From: Xenopus tropicalis
Taxonomy: Eukaryota; Chordata; Amphibia; Anura; Pipidae
Reading direction: 5' to 3'
Assembly (NCBI RefSeq): GCF_000004195.4
Contig: NC_030677.2
Coordinates: 63,370,222 to 63,434,221, forward strand
Length of the DNA: 64,000 nucleotides
In this document: positions 31,637 to 43,555 of the stretch, one piece after another
How positions within the stretch are numbered: the first letter of the stretch is position 1
Layout: every line of letters starts with the position of its first letter
Notes under the pieces: model-generated
The model's input: the letters and a program-made list of their open reading frames with translations, nothing else
Databases searched by the model: none
Told to the model about the DNA's origin: nothing
Translations under genes and position numbers: made by a program

Positions 31637-33675
31637 ATTAGGGCTAAATTATTTTATTTATATTGTAAGACAAATAGGTTGGATTGAGGAGGATATAATG
31701 ATCATATAATAAAATATATACCTGTCTATGTATTATTACAGAATATACTAATAAGGGAAACCCATGCAACAGGAATTCTTGATTACTATAAATATGTATA
31801 GTTATATATTTATGAGTCCATATAAAAAAAGATCATGTTCAAGGTCTTTATCAAGCTTACTTGACCTTGAAAGGCCCAAAACATGGACTATTTTGATATT
31901 TGTAATTTTGTAAGTCTTTTAAGTCATACCAACTAACACTTCTGCTGAAAAGGGGTCTACTTAAAAGTAAATGTAACTACCTTTAGTATAATATACAGGT
32001 AGAACTCTTCTTCTCTTTATTCTATTAGATAAATACAGTACAAAGAGAAAGAATTTTAAAAAAAAAGCGTGCCTTTAATCTGAATTGCAATATCAAATAG
32101 TCGACAAAACAAGCCTTTATGAGGAATGGAAAGTACAATGCAAAATCTTGGAATTAAAAAGTATTTATATATTTATAAACTTTACCATTAAGCATGTGTA
32201 TCCCATTATTTGTAACTAAATGCTGTGTGCATTCCTGGAACAGGTCTATTTAATTTTTCACGCACAGTGATTCATTTCAGTGTCTGAAACAGAAGCAGCC
32301 ACTGATACATTTCCTTTCAGGCAAAGAGCAAGACTGATGATGAAAGCTTTAGTAGAGTAGGTTATTAGTTATATTATACACCACAACTACAGTATGTTTA
32401 AAGACCTTGGGCTTATTATTCGGTTTTCTCTTATTTCTAAATGTATTCATAAAAAGAAACCTGTCTCATTACGAGCAACAATAAATGGAATTTCCAGGAC
32501 TCCTGTATAATATCTGACACGGTATATATTTTTTCTTTATATACTCTATAATTGCTCTCTAATTCTCAGTACAAATTAAAGGTTCAAAGACTGCATTCAG
32601 ATACAGAAAATTAGTTAATCTATTGGATCTGTTATCCAGAAAGCCATTTTACAGGAAATTAAAAAAAAAAAGTCAAAGCCATTTCTTAAAGCGTCAAATT
32701 ATTCATTTATAAATAAGCTAGCGCTGAATATTTAAGCTGGCGTAAGGTGAGGGCACAGCCAGACCCTGCTTATTAAATTACACTAAGGGGGAAACTTTTG
32801 GCTTCTGTGCTTTGGTTCCTTATGTACTGAGAGTGAAATATTCACTGCATGTCAACATAACCCTATATCTAAATTTTGCTGTTCATGGTTTAGACTGTGT
32901 CCTGTAATCAGTGTTTTGTAATCAAGTTATAGTATATAATGTTGTCTTCTAACTACTAGATACAGCTGTTTAATACACATAAAATCTAAGTGCAACCCAC
33001 TGCTCTTCTGCAGTAAGGTAAAATAATATCAAGGGGGATTTTTATGTGGTCTTCCACTAGTGCAGATGTATAGCTCATCTGTGGAACTCCTGCTGTTTCT
33101 GAATATAACTTACCGTTCAGAAGCCTGGCTCAGAAAACAGATCCATTTATGGGCTTATAATACATGACATTTTTTAAAAAGCAATGAAAATGTGCAATAA
33201 ACCCTCTTAAATAGAGAACAGCAAACATTGTCATAAAGCTGGAGATCAAAGAACTTCAGTGCTGCAAACTGATTACAAATGTATGAATTGACAGGCTTTT
33301 GATCATAGGTTGCTGGCAATGTAATAGACTTCAGTTAGATGTCATCTACTTCACACACTACACACACATAAAAGTATACATGTTCTTTGTTTTGCAAATA
33401 AGACTTGAGAACATTGTACTGTACCCTATTGCAACCGCCACTATTCTGTTTATTTCTTCGAGGCTTGGTGACTGTTAATATGAATTTAGTTCCCCTTTGA
33501 GATAAAAACATTGCATTAGGTTTCTGATTAGCTGATAACAATGTGTCATATATACACACATACAGTAGTTGTAATTGTCACCAAGAAATGCAGATTTACC
33601 CTAAACTGATTCTAACTTCTGTTCAGGCTGTCCAACCACAATCACCATTTTGGGCCTCATAAGGGGCAGCACATG
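31637..33675. other. Unique AT-rich sequence with a family A relic
   Basis: Bases 32,618-32,655 (ATTGGATCTGTTATCCAGAA then AGCC) are a short family A end. Otherwise no repeat or exon was seen. Confidence 0.45.
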
Positions 33676-33678
33676 GTT

Positions 33679-33882
33679 TAGACTACTGTGACATGTGGTG
33701 GATTCGCGGCCTTCTCGAGTATGCAGTTCCATGCCGAAATTCACTCCATGTACCTGCACTCATGTCATCACAATGGCTTCAGGCGCAGGCACATCATAAA
33801 GCTTTCAGGAGCGTAGGGGCAGATTCTCAGTCTGCGTTTATCTACAATCCGAGAATCCGCCCCATGTGGCAGTAGCCTTAAG
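33679..33882. mobile_element. Palindromic MITE with ATTCGCGGCC core
   Basis: Left CTACTGTGACATGTGGTGGA and right CCCCATGTGGCAGTAG are inverted ends; left GGATTCGCGG and right CCGAGAATCCGCC are inverted further in. About 200 bp, CpG-bearing, non-coding. Confidence 0.6.
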
Positions 33883-34205
33883 AAACTCCTGCTTTAATAA
33901 TATAGCCTTATAAATAGGGACTGGTCTGGGGCTACTTATATCTGTTGACAAGCAAACCACAATGGAAAAAAAATATTTTTGCAGATCCCAAACTGTAAAT
34001 AATTCTTGATAATGTATATTTTATTTTTATACAGTGCAGCTATTGTGTGTGTAGCAATTCAGAAATGTTCCCAAGAACAGTGACCATCCTGTAGATATTA
34101 CTCTGCCTTGATCAGCATGCCTAAGATACAGGTAAATAACTAAACCCTGAAGAATCAATCAGAAATATGACAACATTCTAAGAATAAAAAATAGCTTTTG
34201 TAAGT
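33883..34205. other. No recognisable feature
   Basis: AT-rich, nothing shared. Confidence 0.4.
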
Positions 34206-34487
34206 CCCTGATTGAATAGAAGACAGAGAAACAAAGCCTTCATTTGAAGAAGCGTAGGTGGTTTTTCACATTGAGGGCAGTGAGGTTGTGGAATGCCCTT
34301 TCGAGTGATATTATAATGGCAGATTCTATTTACAATTAGTATTGATGTTCTTATATATAGTTTACATATGTAAGTGTATAGATAGGTCATTAGGGGTCTA
34401 TATGTGTGTGCTAGGGTTTGCTTGTAAGGGTTGAACTTGATGGACTTTGGTCTTTTTTCAACTCAACTTAATTATGTAACTATGTGA
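34206..34487 (+). mobile_element. CR1/L2-like LINE 3' end
   Basis: Runs from the post-RT coding region (TTTTTCACATTGAGGGCAGT, GTGGAATGCCCTTTC) to GGTTGAACTTGATGGACTTT, GGTCTTTTTTCAACTC and TATGTAACTATG. It includes ACAATTAGTATTGATGTT, the uninterrupted counterpart of the Harbinger target at 18,559. Confidence 0.85.
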
Positions 34488-36999
34488 GATACTACTTGCG
34501 TGCCATTGTGCTAAGCCATTATTAATTGCCAGAAGTGCACAATTTATAATTGCCATACATTTTGTCCAAGTACTAGCTAGATTGTTTTCTGCATCTGATA
34601 TTATATACTCAATCCTCACTATTGATTTCAGCTATTCTAAAATTGCAACTCAGACTTCTACAAGGAACACAAGTTGTTTTGGGTTGGCTATCTCAGTTCA
34701 CAGTAAAGAATATATATTTCATCGTATGATAGCTTACAAGAACTGAAAAATCATGAACTGTTTTAATTTCATATAAAAAAAACATAATTTTCATAATGAC
34801 TATGTGCAACTCTTGGCCCAAATAAATGAGCATACTTGCACCCATTAAAACATTACATAAAAAGCACTTCTGTCTAACTGTGTTCACTAATACTGATGCA
34901 TGAGGCATGAGCACAGAGCCTGATCAGCACAAGGAAGCCTTGTTCTTAACACCTGCCTTGACCAGGAGGTAAATACAAGGTTCCCTTTGCTAAAGTAGAG
35001 GCTCAATATTGCACTGGTTAAATAAAAATCAATATCGATATGTAAACCTTAGCACCTCTGGTACCTGCAGCATATTTTATGTTTTATTGCAGTGGACAAT
35101 AATACACTGGAATTCTGAGAATGCTGCACTGGGGATAATCAAATGGCAAATTCTATTTTTTTGTTGTTGTTTGGTCCTTGGGGCAAGCAATTGTATTAAT
35201 TCACTATCACCCCCTCAAGGTGGGCATATGAGGGAAAGATCTGCTGATTTGCCAACCTTATGTTTAACACAGAGCATAATTACCAAGAACCAGTGGTGGA
35301 AACTTTGGGTTTCCAGTTCCAGTTACATATTCCCTAGGCCACCAGTTGCTATTGTCAGCCACCAGAAAAATCTTTTACTTTAAAGTAGCTTTATTTTCTG
35401 TACAGAATATTACTTTTTGAATAATTAACAGAGACAAAATAGATATTTAAAAATCTTAATGTAGACAAAAGATTATCTGTAATACAAGCTAGCACTTAAG
35501 AAGCATTAGTCATCATCTGTTTTATTACAAATTATCTGTGATATGGAGCAAAAACATTATATTTCCATTAATATTTCAGGGATCTGAGTTATATTTTATG
35601 CAGGTTAATCACTGTATAGAGTATGGCATAAAGTCATTGGGAATTTAAATCTCTCCATTCCAAATAAATGATTCAAGAATAATTATAAAAATATTATTTT
35701 GCAAAATGGGAATTCTAATATCTGCAGAGATTTTTCTCTCTCCAAAACATGGTTATCTATGAGTTTCCCTTATGTAGTTATAGCATAACCTTATGTGGTA
35801 TTTTCACCCTTCCGCAGGTGTTAATAGAGTATTGTTTTTGTGACAGCACAGCACTTACCGACTTCTGCAAGATGTAAAGAGTAGTTGAAGAGAAAATGCT
35901 GAGGTTTATTTCTCTACAGCTGTAGATTGGCTTCCTACACCAGTCAAAATTGCACAGCTGTCTTTTCAATGCATTTATTTTTAGAAAGTGGTGATAAATT
36001 ATGCAGTCTTGTAAGCAGAATATTTCAGGTGAGCTATTAAACCAATGAACTTAAAAACTCTGCTCATGCTAAAGCATTTGAAGATAGGGTAATTTGCCTA
36101 ATGAAGGAAAAAGATGGGGGTTTACTCAGTCTTTTGAGGGCATATAATCTAATTAAATATGTACAGTATACAGGAGCAAGAAGACCCATAAGATTTCATG
36201 TAGTTTACATGCTAATCCAGCATACTGCATTGTCTCTGAATTTAATAAAAGCAATGTACATAAAATCTATACAAAACCTCAAGTTTTACCCACTTATTCC
36301 AACATATTTTGAAGCAGCTATTCTTTATATGGTATTAATTTGAGTGGCAAAATGTAAATGTAAAGTACCCAATGAAACATTACCTCCAACTATTTCATAA
36401 AGATTTATTGTCTTTGGTTTTTGTTTTTTCTTGAGCTAAACTGGACAAGCAGGGAGATTGAGGCTACTCCATGTTTTAGTGCTTGAGAGCCTTAGCTCTT
36501 AGTGCACAAATATTCCCCCTGCATCATGGACTCTTGCTAAAAAACAGTAGATGAAGAGGGAAGGGAGGTGGGTTGCATATTCTACATCTTAAGGACCTGA
36601 TGTGAACTAGTTCAAATTTCCCTGGTCGCCCTAGCTCAAGATTTATCATGTATTAAAATAATAGGCAAAAACTATGACCAACACAAGGCCTAATCATTGA
36701 ACTAGTGTTGAACAATGGGATAATACTGCTCCTTTACGCAGACGGAATGTCCAATCATGGCACGTTAGCATCCATATCCTTAATCAAGGGTCTTAGGGTT
36801 TTTCAAGTGTCTTAGTTATGTCTTTTCAATGTTTTCAAGTCAAGGTTCACTCGGACAGTTTAGTATATTATGAATTAAAAACCACAGTCTTATCCAAAAC
36901 CAGGACCATGCAGAAAATACCTATAATATAAACTGTATTTAATGGAATATATGTTACATGTGACATAAAGAATTGCAGGATTAATCCTGCAATGTTATT
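34488..36999. other. Unique AT-rich sequence, no gene
   Basis: About 2.5 kb without recurring repeats. The 124-codon frame at 35,009-35,383 has no domain or splice context that I can support. Confidence 0.4.
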
Positions 37000-37000
37000 A

Positions 37001-37013
37001 AATCTCAAACTTT
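37001..37013. repeat. Target-site duplication of the L1 insertion (left)
   Basis: AATCTCAAACTTT, repeated at 39,301-39,313 directly after the poly-A tail. Confidence 0.9.
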
Positions 37014-37700
37014 TACCTCCAAGCCTAGACATAGGCCATTTCAAAAGGTGGCATCACTACAAAAACAGACCCAGTAGAGTAAGTGATTTTGTGGCAAACA
37101 ACAAAGTAATCCCTCTAGCAGACGTACAAAGGCATTGGGGTCATCCAAGGGACTCCTGGAATTATCACCAGGTACACCACTATATACAGTCAATTCAACC
37201 TCGTAATTGGAATAGACCATTAACAGCCTGGGAAAAATTACTCTAAACTCAAGAGCCCATAGAGAAACCTATATCCAACCTTTACAAAAGAGGTTTTTGT
37301 ACAGAATGGGAAGGAGAGCTGGGTATAGAAATATCTGGGTATTCACCTCTATACACAAATCCTCACGTGCTGTTAGGGTAAAGGAAATGAACTTCAAACT
37401 GGCCACTAGATGGCACTTTGCCTCTATGAAACTGAATAAGATGTTTCCCAATAGCCAAGAAACCTGCTGGAGATGTGATAATGACAAGGGTACCCATATC
37501 TGGTACCTATGTCCCCAATTAAAAAACTACTGGCCAAAGATCCTACAAGAGATCGCAAATATTACAAAAATTCCCATAAGAAAATATCTCTGATTTTACT
37601 TAGCATAGTTCCAGGGAAAACCATGCAATACCTGATATACTCACCCTACATCTTTTAAACGCCGCCAGAACTCTTATCCCAAGACACTGGAAGCCCACTC
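37014..37700 (+). pseudogene. L1-type ORF2 C-terminal remnant
   Basis: Frames carry the L1 ORF2 tail: SDFVANNKVIPLADVQRHWG and YHQVHHYIQSI near 37,080-37,195, where L1 proteins have a similar 'LxxxxxxIPxxxLQxxWxxP' and 'YLQLRHYI' pattern. There follows LATRWHFASMKLNKMFPN, then the cysteine-rich ETCWRCDNDKGTHIWYLCPQ at about 37,400-37,520, the C-terminal C-x2-C...H...C motif of L1 ORF2. A stop at 37,244 and frame changes break it. The endonuclease and reverse transcriptase are absent by 5' truncation. Confidence 0.85.
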
Positions 37701-37775
37701 AACCCCCCACATAACTAGAATGAGTACTCCTGATTGAGGAACTTAGAAGAAATAACCCACATGACACATAATGAT

Positions 37776-39010
37776 TAGAGATGTAGCGAACCTCACAAAA
37801 AAAGTTCGCGAACTTCCGCCAAAAAGTGCGAACTTTTGCGAACTTTGCGAACCCTATAGACTTCAATGAGAAGGCGAACTTTAAAACCTAGAAAAGCCAT
37901 TTCTGGCCAGAAAACTGATTTTAAAGTTTTTTAAAGAGTCCCATGACCTGCACAGTGACATGCAGGAGGGGGATCAAGGGCAAAAATTTCTCTGAAAAAT
38001 ACGTTGTTGACACAGCGTTGCGTTTTGTGCTGTAAAGGGCAGAAATCACACTACATTTCTAAACTTGTGTAATAAACTGCTTTAAAACGTCCGGCGTCTA
38101 CATGCCAATCAAGTCGTGTAAAGGTTACAGCCAGTTCACACGCAAAGACAAAATGCAGCAGTAGTGGATACAGAATATATTATTGCTGGTGGAAAAACAT
38201 CGCTCAGGTGATTTTATTGCAATGCAATGTCACTACTATGTGTAACGTGTTTGGTGCACTACTATGAATAACAGCAAACAGCACTGGACACGTTAAAGAA
38301 CAGTAAGTTAAATTTAAAAAAAAAAAAAATTAATAATAAAAAAAAAGTGATCTCTGGTTGGTGCTGGAGGTGAACTACTAGGAGCAGCACACCAGTCCCC
38401 AACACAGCTAGACTAATAGCACTCGGCTCTATAAATTACAGTAGCAAAGTAAAAAAACACAAATAAAAAAAAATGATGTGAATGTGTGGTTGGTGCTTAG
38501 TGCACTACTATGAGCAGCACACCTGTCTCCAACACACACAGACGGAGCTGCAGTACACAATGAAAAGAAGAGTAACAGTAATCAGAAAATAAAAGCAGTC
38601 CTTACAAGAACTATTGGGTTACAGCAGATGAGATCAGCAGGACAGCTGCCCACAGCAGCTACATACAGAGCAGTAGAAAGTAGATTACTAGTCAGCAAAG
38701 CTATCTAAACTGTCCCTCAAACCCCTGCACAGCTCTCTCCCTATGCTAACTCATCAAGCACACACAGGCAGAATGTAAAATGGCTGCTGGGCTTCGGTTT
38801 ATATATGGAAGGGAGTGGTCCGGGGGTGGTCCAGGAGGGAGAGCTGCCTGATTGGCTGCCATGTATCTGCTGGCTCTGGGGTGAGAGGTCAAAATTTGGC
38901 TCCAGCTAAGGCGAACCCAAAATTGCGAACATCGCTAAAAGTTCGCTAACTTGCGAACACCCAATTTTCATGCGAATTAGTTCGCCGGCGAACAGTTCGC
39001 TACATCTCTA
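37776..39010 (-). mobile_element. Family B hAT-like element, copy 4 (longest)
   Basis: 1,235 bp, TAGAGATGTAGCGAAC to GTTCGCTACATCTCTA, flanked by ATAATGAT (37,768-37,775; 39,011-39,018). It inserted in the L1 relic. Compared with the other copies it keeps about 900 bp of interior, including two GGTTGGTGCT...CTACTATGA-GCAGCACACC blocks (38.36 and 38.49 kb) and, read on the minus strand, a promoter-like block near its right end. No transposase coding is visible. Confidence 0.93.
38798..38855 (-). promoter_or_regulatory. Promoter-like block of family B
   Basis: On the minus strand: CCAAT (38,851-38,855), a CACCC/GC-type box (38,823-38,829) and TATATAAA (38,798-38,805), in the order and spacing of a Pol II promoter pointing into the element. 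This suggests the 5' end of an ancestral transposase gene. Activity is not shown by sequence. Confidence 0.45.
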
Positions 39011-39313
39011 ATAATGATAGTGCAAGCTATTGGAGAATCTGGCATCCATGGCTCACCTTTATCAATAGTGAACATCCCCACCCCCATTGACAAAATGCTC
39101 TGGTATACTGGAGAATGTAATAAAGCTTAGGAACATAATGTAATTATATGGCTGTTCTGTAATAGAAGTAACTTGTTGCCAACACTTGCTTTTCATTTGT
39201 ATATTAATTTATATAACATTGTAAATAATTTCCCAACCCTTCCCTTTCTCTTTTCTGTACCCCATCTATGCTTGAAATAAATAAAGACTATATTAAAAAA
39301 AATCTCAAACTTT

Positions 39314-40800
39314 CTCCTAAATAGGTTTCAAAGCAACTAAATATTAATTCTAGTATTATGGGTTCTGTCAGTAAGGTTATCCCACAATTAATTTAAAATA
39401 TTGCACAACTTAATCTAAGGATTTAACCCCAATGCAATAAAATTTTAGGCAAAGTTAAAAGACATTATTTATTTCCACCAAAATTCTGCCAGCAACAATA
39501 AAAATCCTAACCCATAACATGGATTAGGTTATAAGCTTTTACACTAGTAAAACAATGTATATCTACAATAAATATCTCCACAAACATTACTAGAAAATGC
39601 AGTACAAGGAAAGCATCAAATTGACATAAAGAGGCCAAGGTGTTATACGATAACATGTAATGACATGCAGTTACATCTCCGCTTTGAGCTTAAAAATTGC
39701 TTTATTCATATTACAGGCATTTAATTAACTAACAAAATCAAAATAATTAATTTACTAAACGTGAACATATGAATAATAAGGAGTGATGTACCTTTCAACC
39801 TATTCCTGGAACCTGCATTAAACTGCATATTAAGCAGAAAAGAGACACAGTTCTCCAATAAGAACAAGCAGTGCAAAATGACTCCATAAACAGTGGTGAA
39901 CAATATAACATTTAGCAATTTTGCAATTTCTGCACTTTATATCAGCCACTACACCTGTCTATACATCACACAACTATTATTGGTAGTTTGTACCTCAGTG
40001 CCCCGAAACTCAAAACAAAAAAATCCATAAAATAAATTGTAATCTCCAAATTCATGGATAAATACAGAGATTGTCACCATTGCCTCTACATGATATAGGG
40101 AGGTGTTGTTGGTATATGCTAATATAAGGTGTCCAAAGTGATATGTATCACTAGTTCTAGTTAGATTTTGATATTTCCTTGAAATTGAGGTCTTTTGGAT
40201 TTTTTCTCTACTCAATAAAATACTTACTTAAATAGGTTTAAGAAAAATTGAGTATGGGAAATAATATGGGGTAGAATATCTGCATAAATGTAATTAAAAT
40301 ATCTATATTTAAGTTGTAACCAATACAGGTTGCAATTTAATTGATATTAATGTTTCAGGAGTAGTTGGAGTACAGAATTCAGATTGTTTTGTTGTTTTTT
40401 TTTTTTTTTTAGTTATTAAGCATCTGGCATATTATTTTTTGTAGCTATGTGCATTAAAATCTCTCCTTCTAGGACCCCCTGCCTTTTCCCATGTACATAT
40501 TTACCTTTCTCAAATGGTGGTGTCCCTTGCAATTAACAAATAAGCGTAAAGCATCTTTACCACTGTTTCAATGTGTGAAATAAAAGATAAAATTGGGAAT
40601 TGTTTAGATGTCAGTAGAGAAGATGGGCATAATATATACTGAATACTGTGTCTTTACATGAAACCTGAACAGGGGCTGTATGTCATGTGTCTAAATACAG
40701 GGAGTTAAACATTTTAAATTTATTTCAAAACCTGCATACATTGTACTTCAATCAAACATGGATTTAATCTATGCAGTTTAATATGTGTTCTGTTGATTGT
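39314..40800. other. AT-rich sequence, no gene
   Basis: Contains a poly-T run near 40,393-40,410. No repeat or exon recognised. Confidence 0.45.
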
Positions 40801-40809
40801 CATTTTTTT

Positions 40810-41110
40810 CTCCAACTCCAAGCGCACCGGATGAGGAAGTTTGCTAAAAGTCGGTCTTTAGTGTTCCAGTTAAAATCAAAACGCGTTAATCATAGCATTA
40901 ATCGTGGCCTATGATTAAGTGCGCACGCGCACAAACGGGGTTCGGGGCCCCGAGCACCCGAACCACCTTCGGACTTTGGTGAGCGACTCCACCTAAGCTT
41001 GAATTTCTTTAATGCTTTGGGATTTGAGATTTACTTGAGAGAGGTTCGGGGTTTATACACCCGAACCTTAGTGATTTACCGGGTACAATTTGTTTAAATT
41101 ATCCCTAATA
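40810..41110. other. CpG-bearing unclassified segment with twin hairpins
   Basis: A GC-richer island in AT-rich DNA containing GTGCGCACGCGCAC and two separate hairpins with the same stem, GGTTCGGG/CCCGAACC (40,939-40,964 and 41,042-41,068). It does not match any other segment of the window. It could be part of an unrecognised transposon. Confidence 0.45.
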
Positions 41111-41179
41111 GAAGCTGTCTGAGTTGACTTATTCGTTGCTTTATTTAAACTAATTTGGGGTTTTGGGGTATATTTAGTT

Positions 41180-41386
41180 TATGCTACAACATATATGGGA
41201 TTCTTTATTTGTAAGCCAATTAACCAAAAATCTCTGAAATATGGCAAAACCTTTTTGCATTGTGTAGTATATAAATACATCATTTTTCATTTATAACTGA
41301 TTTCCATTTCTGTCTCTCAAAAAAAAAGTGCATAATTAAATTAATATAAATTCATGTTGATGGCAAAACAATCCTATTGGGATTTG
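41180..41386. mobile_element. Family A repeat, old diverged copy
   Basis: ATATGGGATTCTTTATTTG, CTCTGAAATATGG, AACTGATTTCCATTTCTG and AAACAATCCTATTGGGATT follow the family A order with many changes. Confidence 0.55.
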
Positions 41387-41388
41387 TA

Positions 41389-41450
41389 GGGGCCGATTTA
41401 TTAAAGATCAAAATGAGGAATCCAGAATGATTTTCCAGCAGTTCAATCAT
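41389..41450 (+). mobile_element. Possible Harbinger-like left end
   Basis: TAGGGGCCGATTTATTAAAG resembles the GGGGCNNATTTANTAA ends; no right end found. Confidence 0.35.
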
Positions 41451-41868
41451 TTATCATATTTAACTACACTGACAAAAAATTAAAGTGTTAACAATTTGAC
41501 GCATTTCTCAAAACAGAAAGATGTGTCAATTTATTAAAATGTGTTTGACTGCTTTTAGCAAACATACTTATTTTTAGTGGGTTTCAGATATTATCATTTC
41601 TTGTAAATAGGAAATGATCACTATTATTTTACCAGTATTATTTTACCAAACAATAACTCATTCATGGTAAGGTTTACCAGTCAATGCAACATTGACTAAA
41701 AGGAAATTATGAAATAATTGGTGCAAAGGTTGCTACAGGTCTAATTGCCTAAAGGCAGGGTTGCTTTTAGGTACCAGTGGGCCCAGGACAAAGGTCTCAT
41801 TGGTCGGCCCCCACAACTGTTCCAATAAATTTATTATGGGATTATACTTCAATAGGGTGATTTGAGTA

Positions 41869-42221
41869 TAGGTATGGGATCCCTTATCCGGAAACCCGTT
41901 ATCCAGAAAGCTCCGAATTACGGAAAGCCTGTCTCCCATAGACATCATTTTAATCAAATAATTTAGAATTTTAAAACTGATTTCCTTTTTCTCTGTAGAA
42001 ATAAAACAGTACCTTGTAATTGATCCCAACTAAATATATAACTATATAAATATAACTATATAAATAATCCTTCTTGGATGCAAAACAATCTTATTGGATT
42101 TAATTAATGTGTTATTGATTTTTTAGTAGACTTTAGGTATGGAGTTCTAAATTACAGAAAGACCCCTTATCTGAAATACCCTTGGTCCTGAGCATTCTGG
42201 ATAACGGGTCCTATACCTGTA
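41869..42221. mobile_element. Family A repeat
   Basis: Full-length, ATAGGTATGGGATCCCTTATCC... to ...GGGTCCTATACCTGTA. Includes ATTACGGAAAGCCTGTCTCC and the AAAACAGTACCTTGTAATTG block. A TATAACTATATAAA duplication near 42,040-42,065 has expanded the centre. Confidence 0.88.
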
Positions 42222-42700
42222 CAATAAGGCAGGGAATACAAAAACAAGTCTGTGCTTACTGAAATATACATGAGGTTCAGGCATGCTTGCCTGTATGAAT
42301 AGTGGTGGGAAAAGATAAACTGTAATCACAAATACTAGCTTTTATTAATATAAATTAATTTTATTATTATTTATATTCTTTAGAAATATTTGTTCTAATA
42401 TAAAGTAACCAAAAATGGTTATGCTGGGCTCATACAGCTTATTAAAAGGAGAGGTCTGCCATTTTTGGGGGATGTCAAAAGTTATATCATATGAAAGTCT
42501 GATGGTGGGCCCCTAGTCCTGGTGAGGGCTGGGCAATTGCCCCTTTAGCCCATTTGTTGGCCATCTGTTAAAATTACAAATCTTATTAGATGCTATTGGT
42601 TACTGTATCTATGCGTATCTGTGCCTTTTTTTACATATGTAAATTCTGTGCATTTTATTACATATGGGAGTTAATTTTTAGTTGTTTTTTGTAACCTTAA
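42222..42700. other. No gene; scattered GGGCCC-type repeat words
   Basis: Bases 42,500-42,560 (GTGGGCCCCTAGTCCTGG) resemble the interior of the CAGTGTCGG element that starts at 42,703. Confidence 0.35.
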
Positions 42701-42702
42701 GG

Positions 42703-43005
42703 CAGTGTCGGATTGAAGGGAGTGGGGCCACCACCTTAAGGGCCCACCACTCATACTCCTGTCGTGAACTCCCTTTCCCCCCATCACAAACTACCCCTAC
42801 ACCCTCCCAGGCACCTCCCATGTACCTCCCATGCCCTCTCAGGTACCTCCCACATACCACCTACCCACTTTATACATCTTCCCTCCTTTGGTCTCAAAGC
42901 AAAATGACCACAGAGGGGCCCTCATATCTTGGATAGAAAGTGGTCCATGGGTTGGCAGGGCCCATGAGGGCTGGCACCCACTGAGTTTTCTCCACTGGTC
43001 CAGTG
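42703..43005. mobile_element. hAT-like repeat, CAGTGTCGGATTG family
   Basis: Left CAGTGTCGGATTGAAGGG with GGGCCCACCACT; right GGCAGGGCCCATGAGG, CTCCACTGGTCCAGTG. The ends are imperfect inverted copies. The centre is a C/T/A-rich run of ACCTCCCATGTACC-like units (42,810-42,865). No clear duplication. Confidence 0.5.
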
Positions 43006-43226
43006 ACTAATCATTAATAATAGTCCTCATTTAAAAATCTCCATGTGCCAAGCATTCAGGATAACAGATTATATACTATGGCTAAATTTAAACCATAATA
43101 TAGTCATAAACATAGGCAAAAATATATGATAGGTAACAGGAATAAATCATAATTAACATATCATACACATGAACGGATTCTACCATACAATATGCAAATC
43201 TCTGTAATGTACTATTGTACTAGAAC

Positions 43227-43450
43227 TAGGGATGAGCGAAATTATTCACCAGGCATGGTTTTGTGACAAATTTCCGACTTTCGCCATAGGTGGATTGTTT
43301 CACGAAACGGGCAGAAAAATTTGCCACGAAAAATGACGCACGCTGCAATTTCCTGACACATGACACAGTTTCTTTTGACGTGAGACATTTTCAACGTTTC
43401 TCAAATTTTTGCCGTTTCCGGAATCTTTTCATAGATTTGCAATTTTTTTT
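43227..43450 (+). mobile_element. Family G hAT-like MITE, left part
   Basis: TAGGGATGAGCGAAATTATT, CACCAGGCATGG, AATGACGCACGC and GACACATGACACAG are family G words. The right end is replaced by the palindrome that starts at 43,452. Confidence 0.75.
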
Positions 43451-43451
43451 G

Positions 43452-43555
43452 GCCCAGGAGCAGTAACCAATAGCAACCAATACGATGATTGCTTTTGAAC
43501 AGCTGACCAGTAACTGCTTCCTGCTGATTGGTTGCTATGAGTTACTGCTCCTGGG
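43452..43555. repeat. Palindromic repeat (GCCCAGGAGCAGTAAC)
   Basis: GCCCAGGAGCAGTAAC (43,452-43,467) is exactly inverted at 43,540-43,555; pairing continues through ATAGCAACCAAT/ATTGGTTGCTAT for about 28 of 30 bases per arm. Confidence 0.9.

Larger units (their letters stand above)
37014..39300 (+). mobile_element. 5'-truncated L1/Tx1-like LINE with nested family B copy
   Basis: The insertion ends in AATAAATAAAGACTATATTAAAAAAA and is flanked by the 13-14-bp duplication AATCTCAAACTTT (37,001-37,013 and 39,301-39,313). Those are the hallmarks of target-primed reverse transcription. About 760 bp of ORF2 C-terminus and, after family B copy 4 (37,776-39,010), about 280 bp of 3' UTR remain. Confidence 0.92.

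Noticed and set aside
35009..35383. 124-codon frame as a host exon
   Set aside because: No recognised domain, no convincing splice sites or neighbouring exons.
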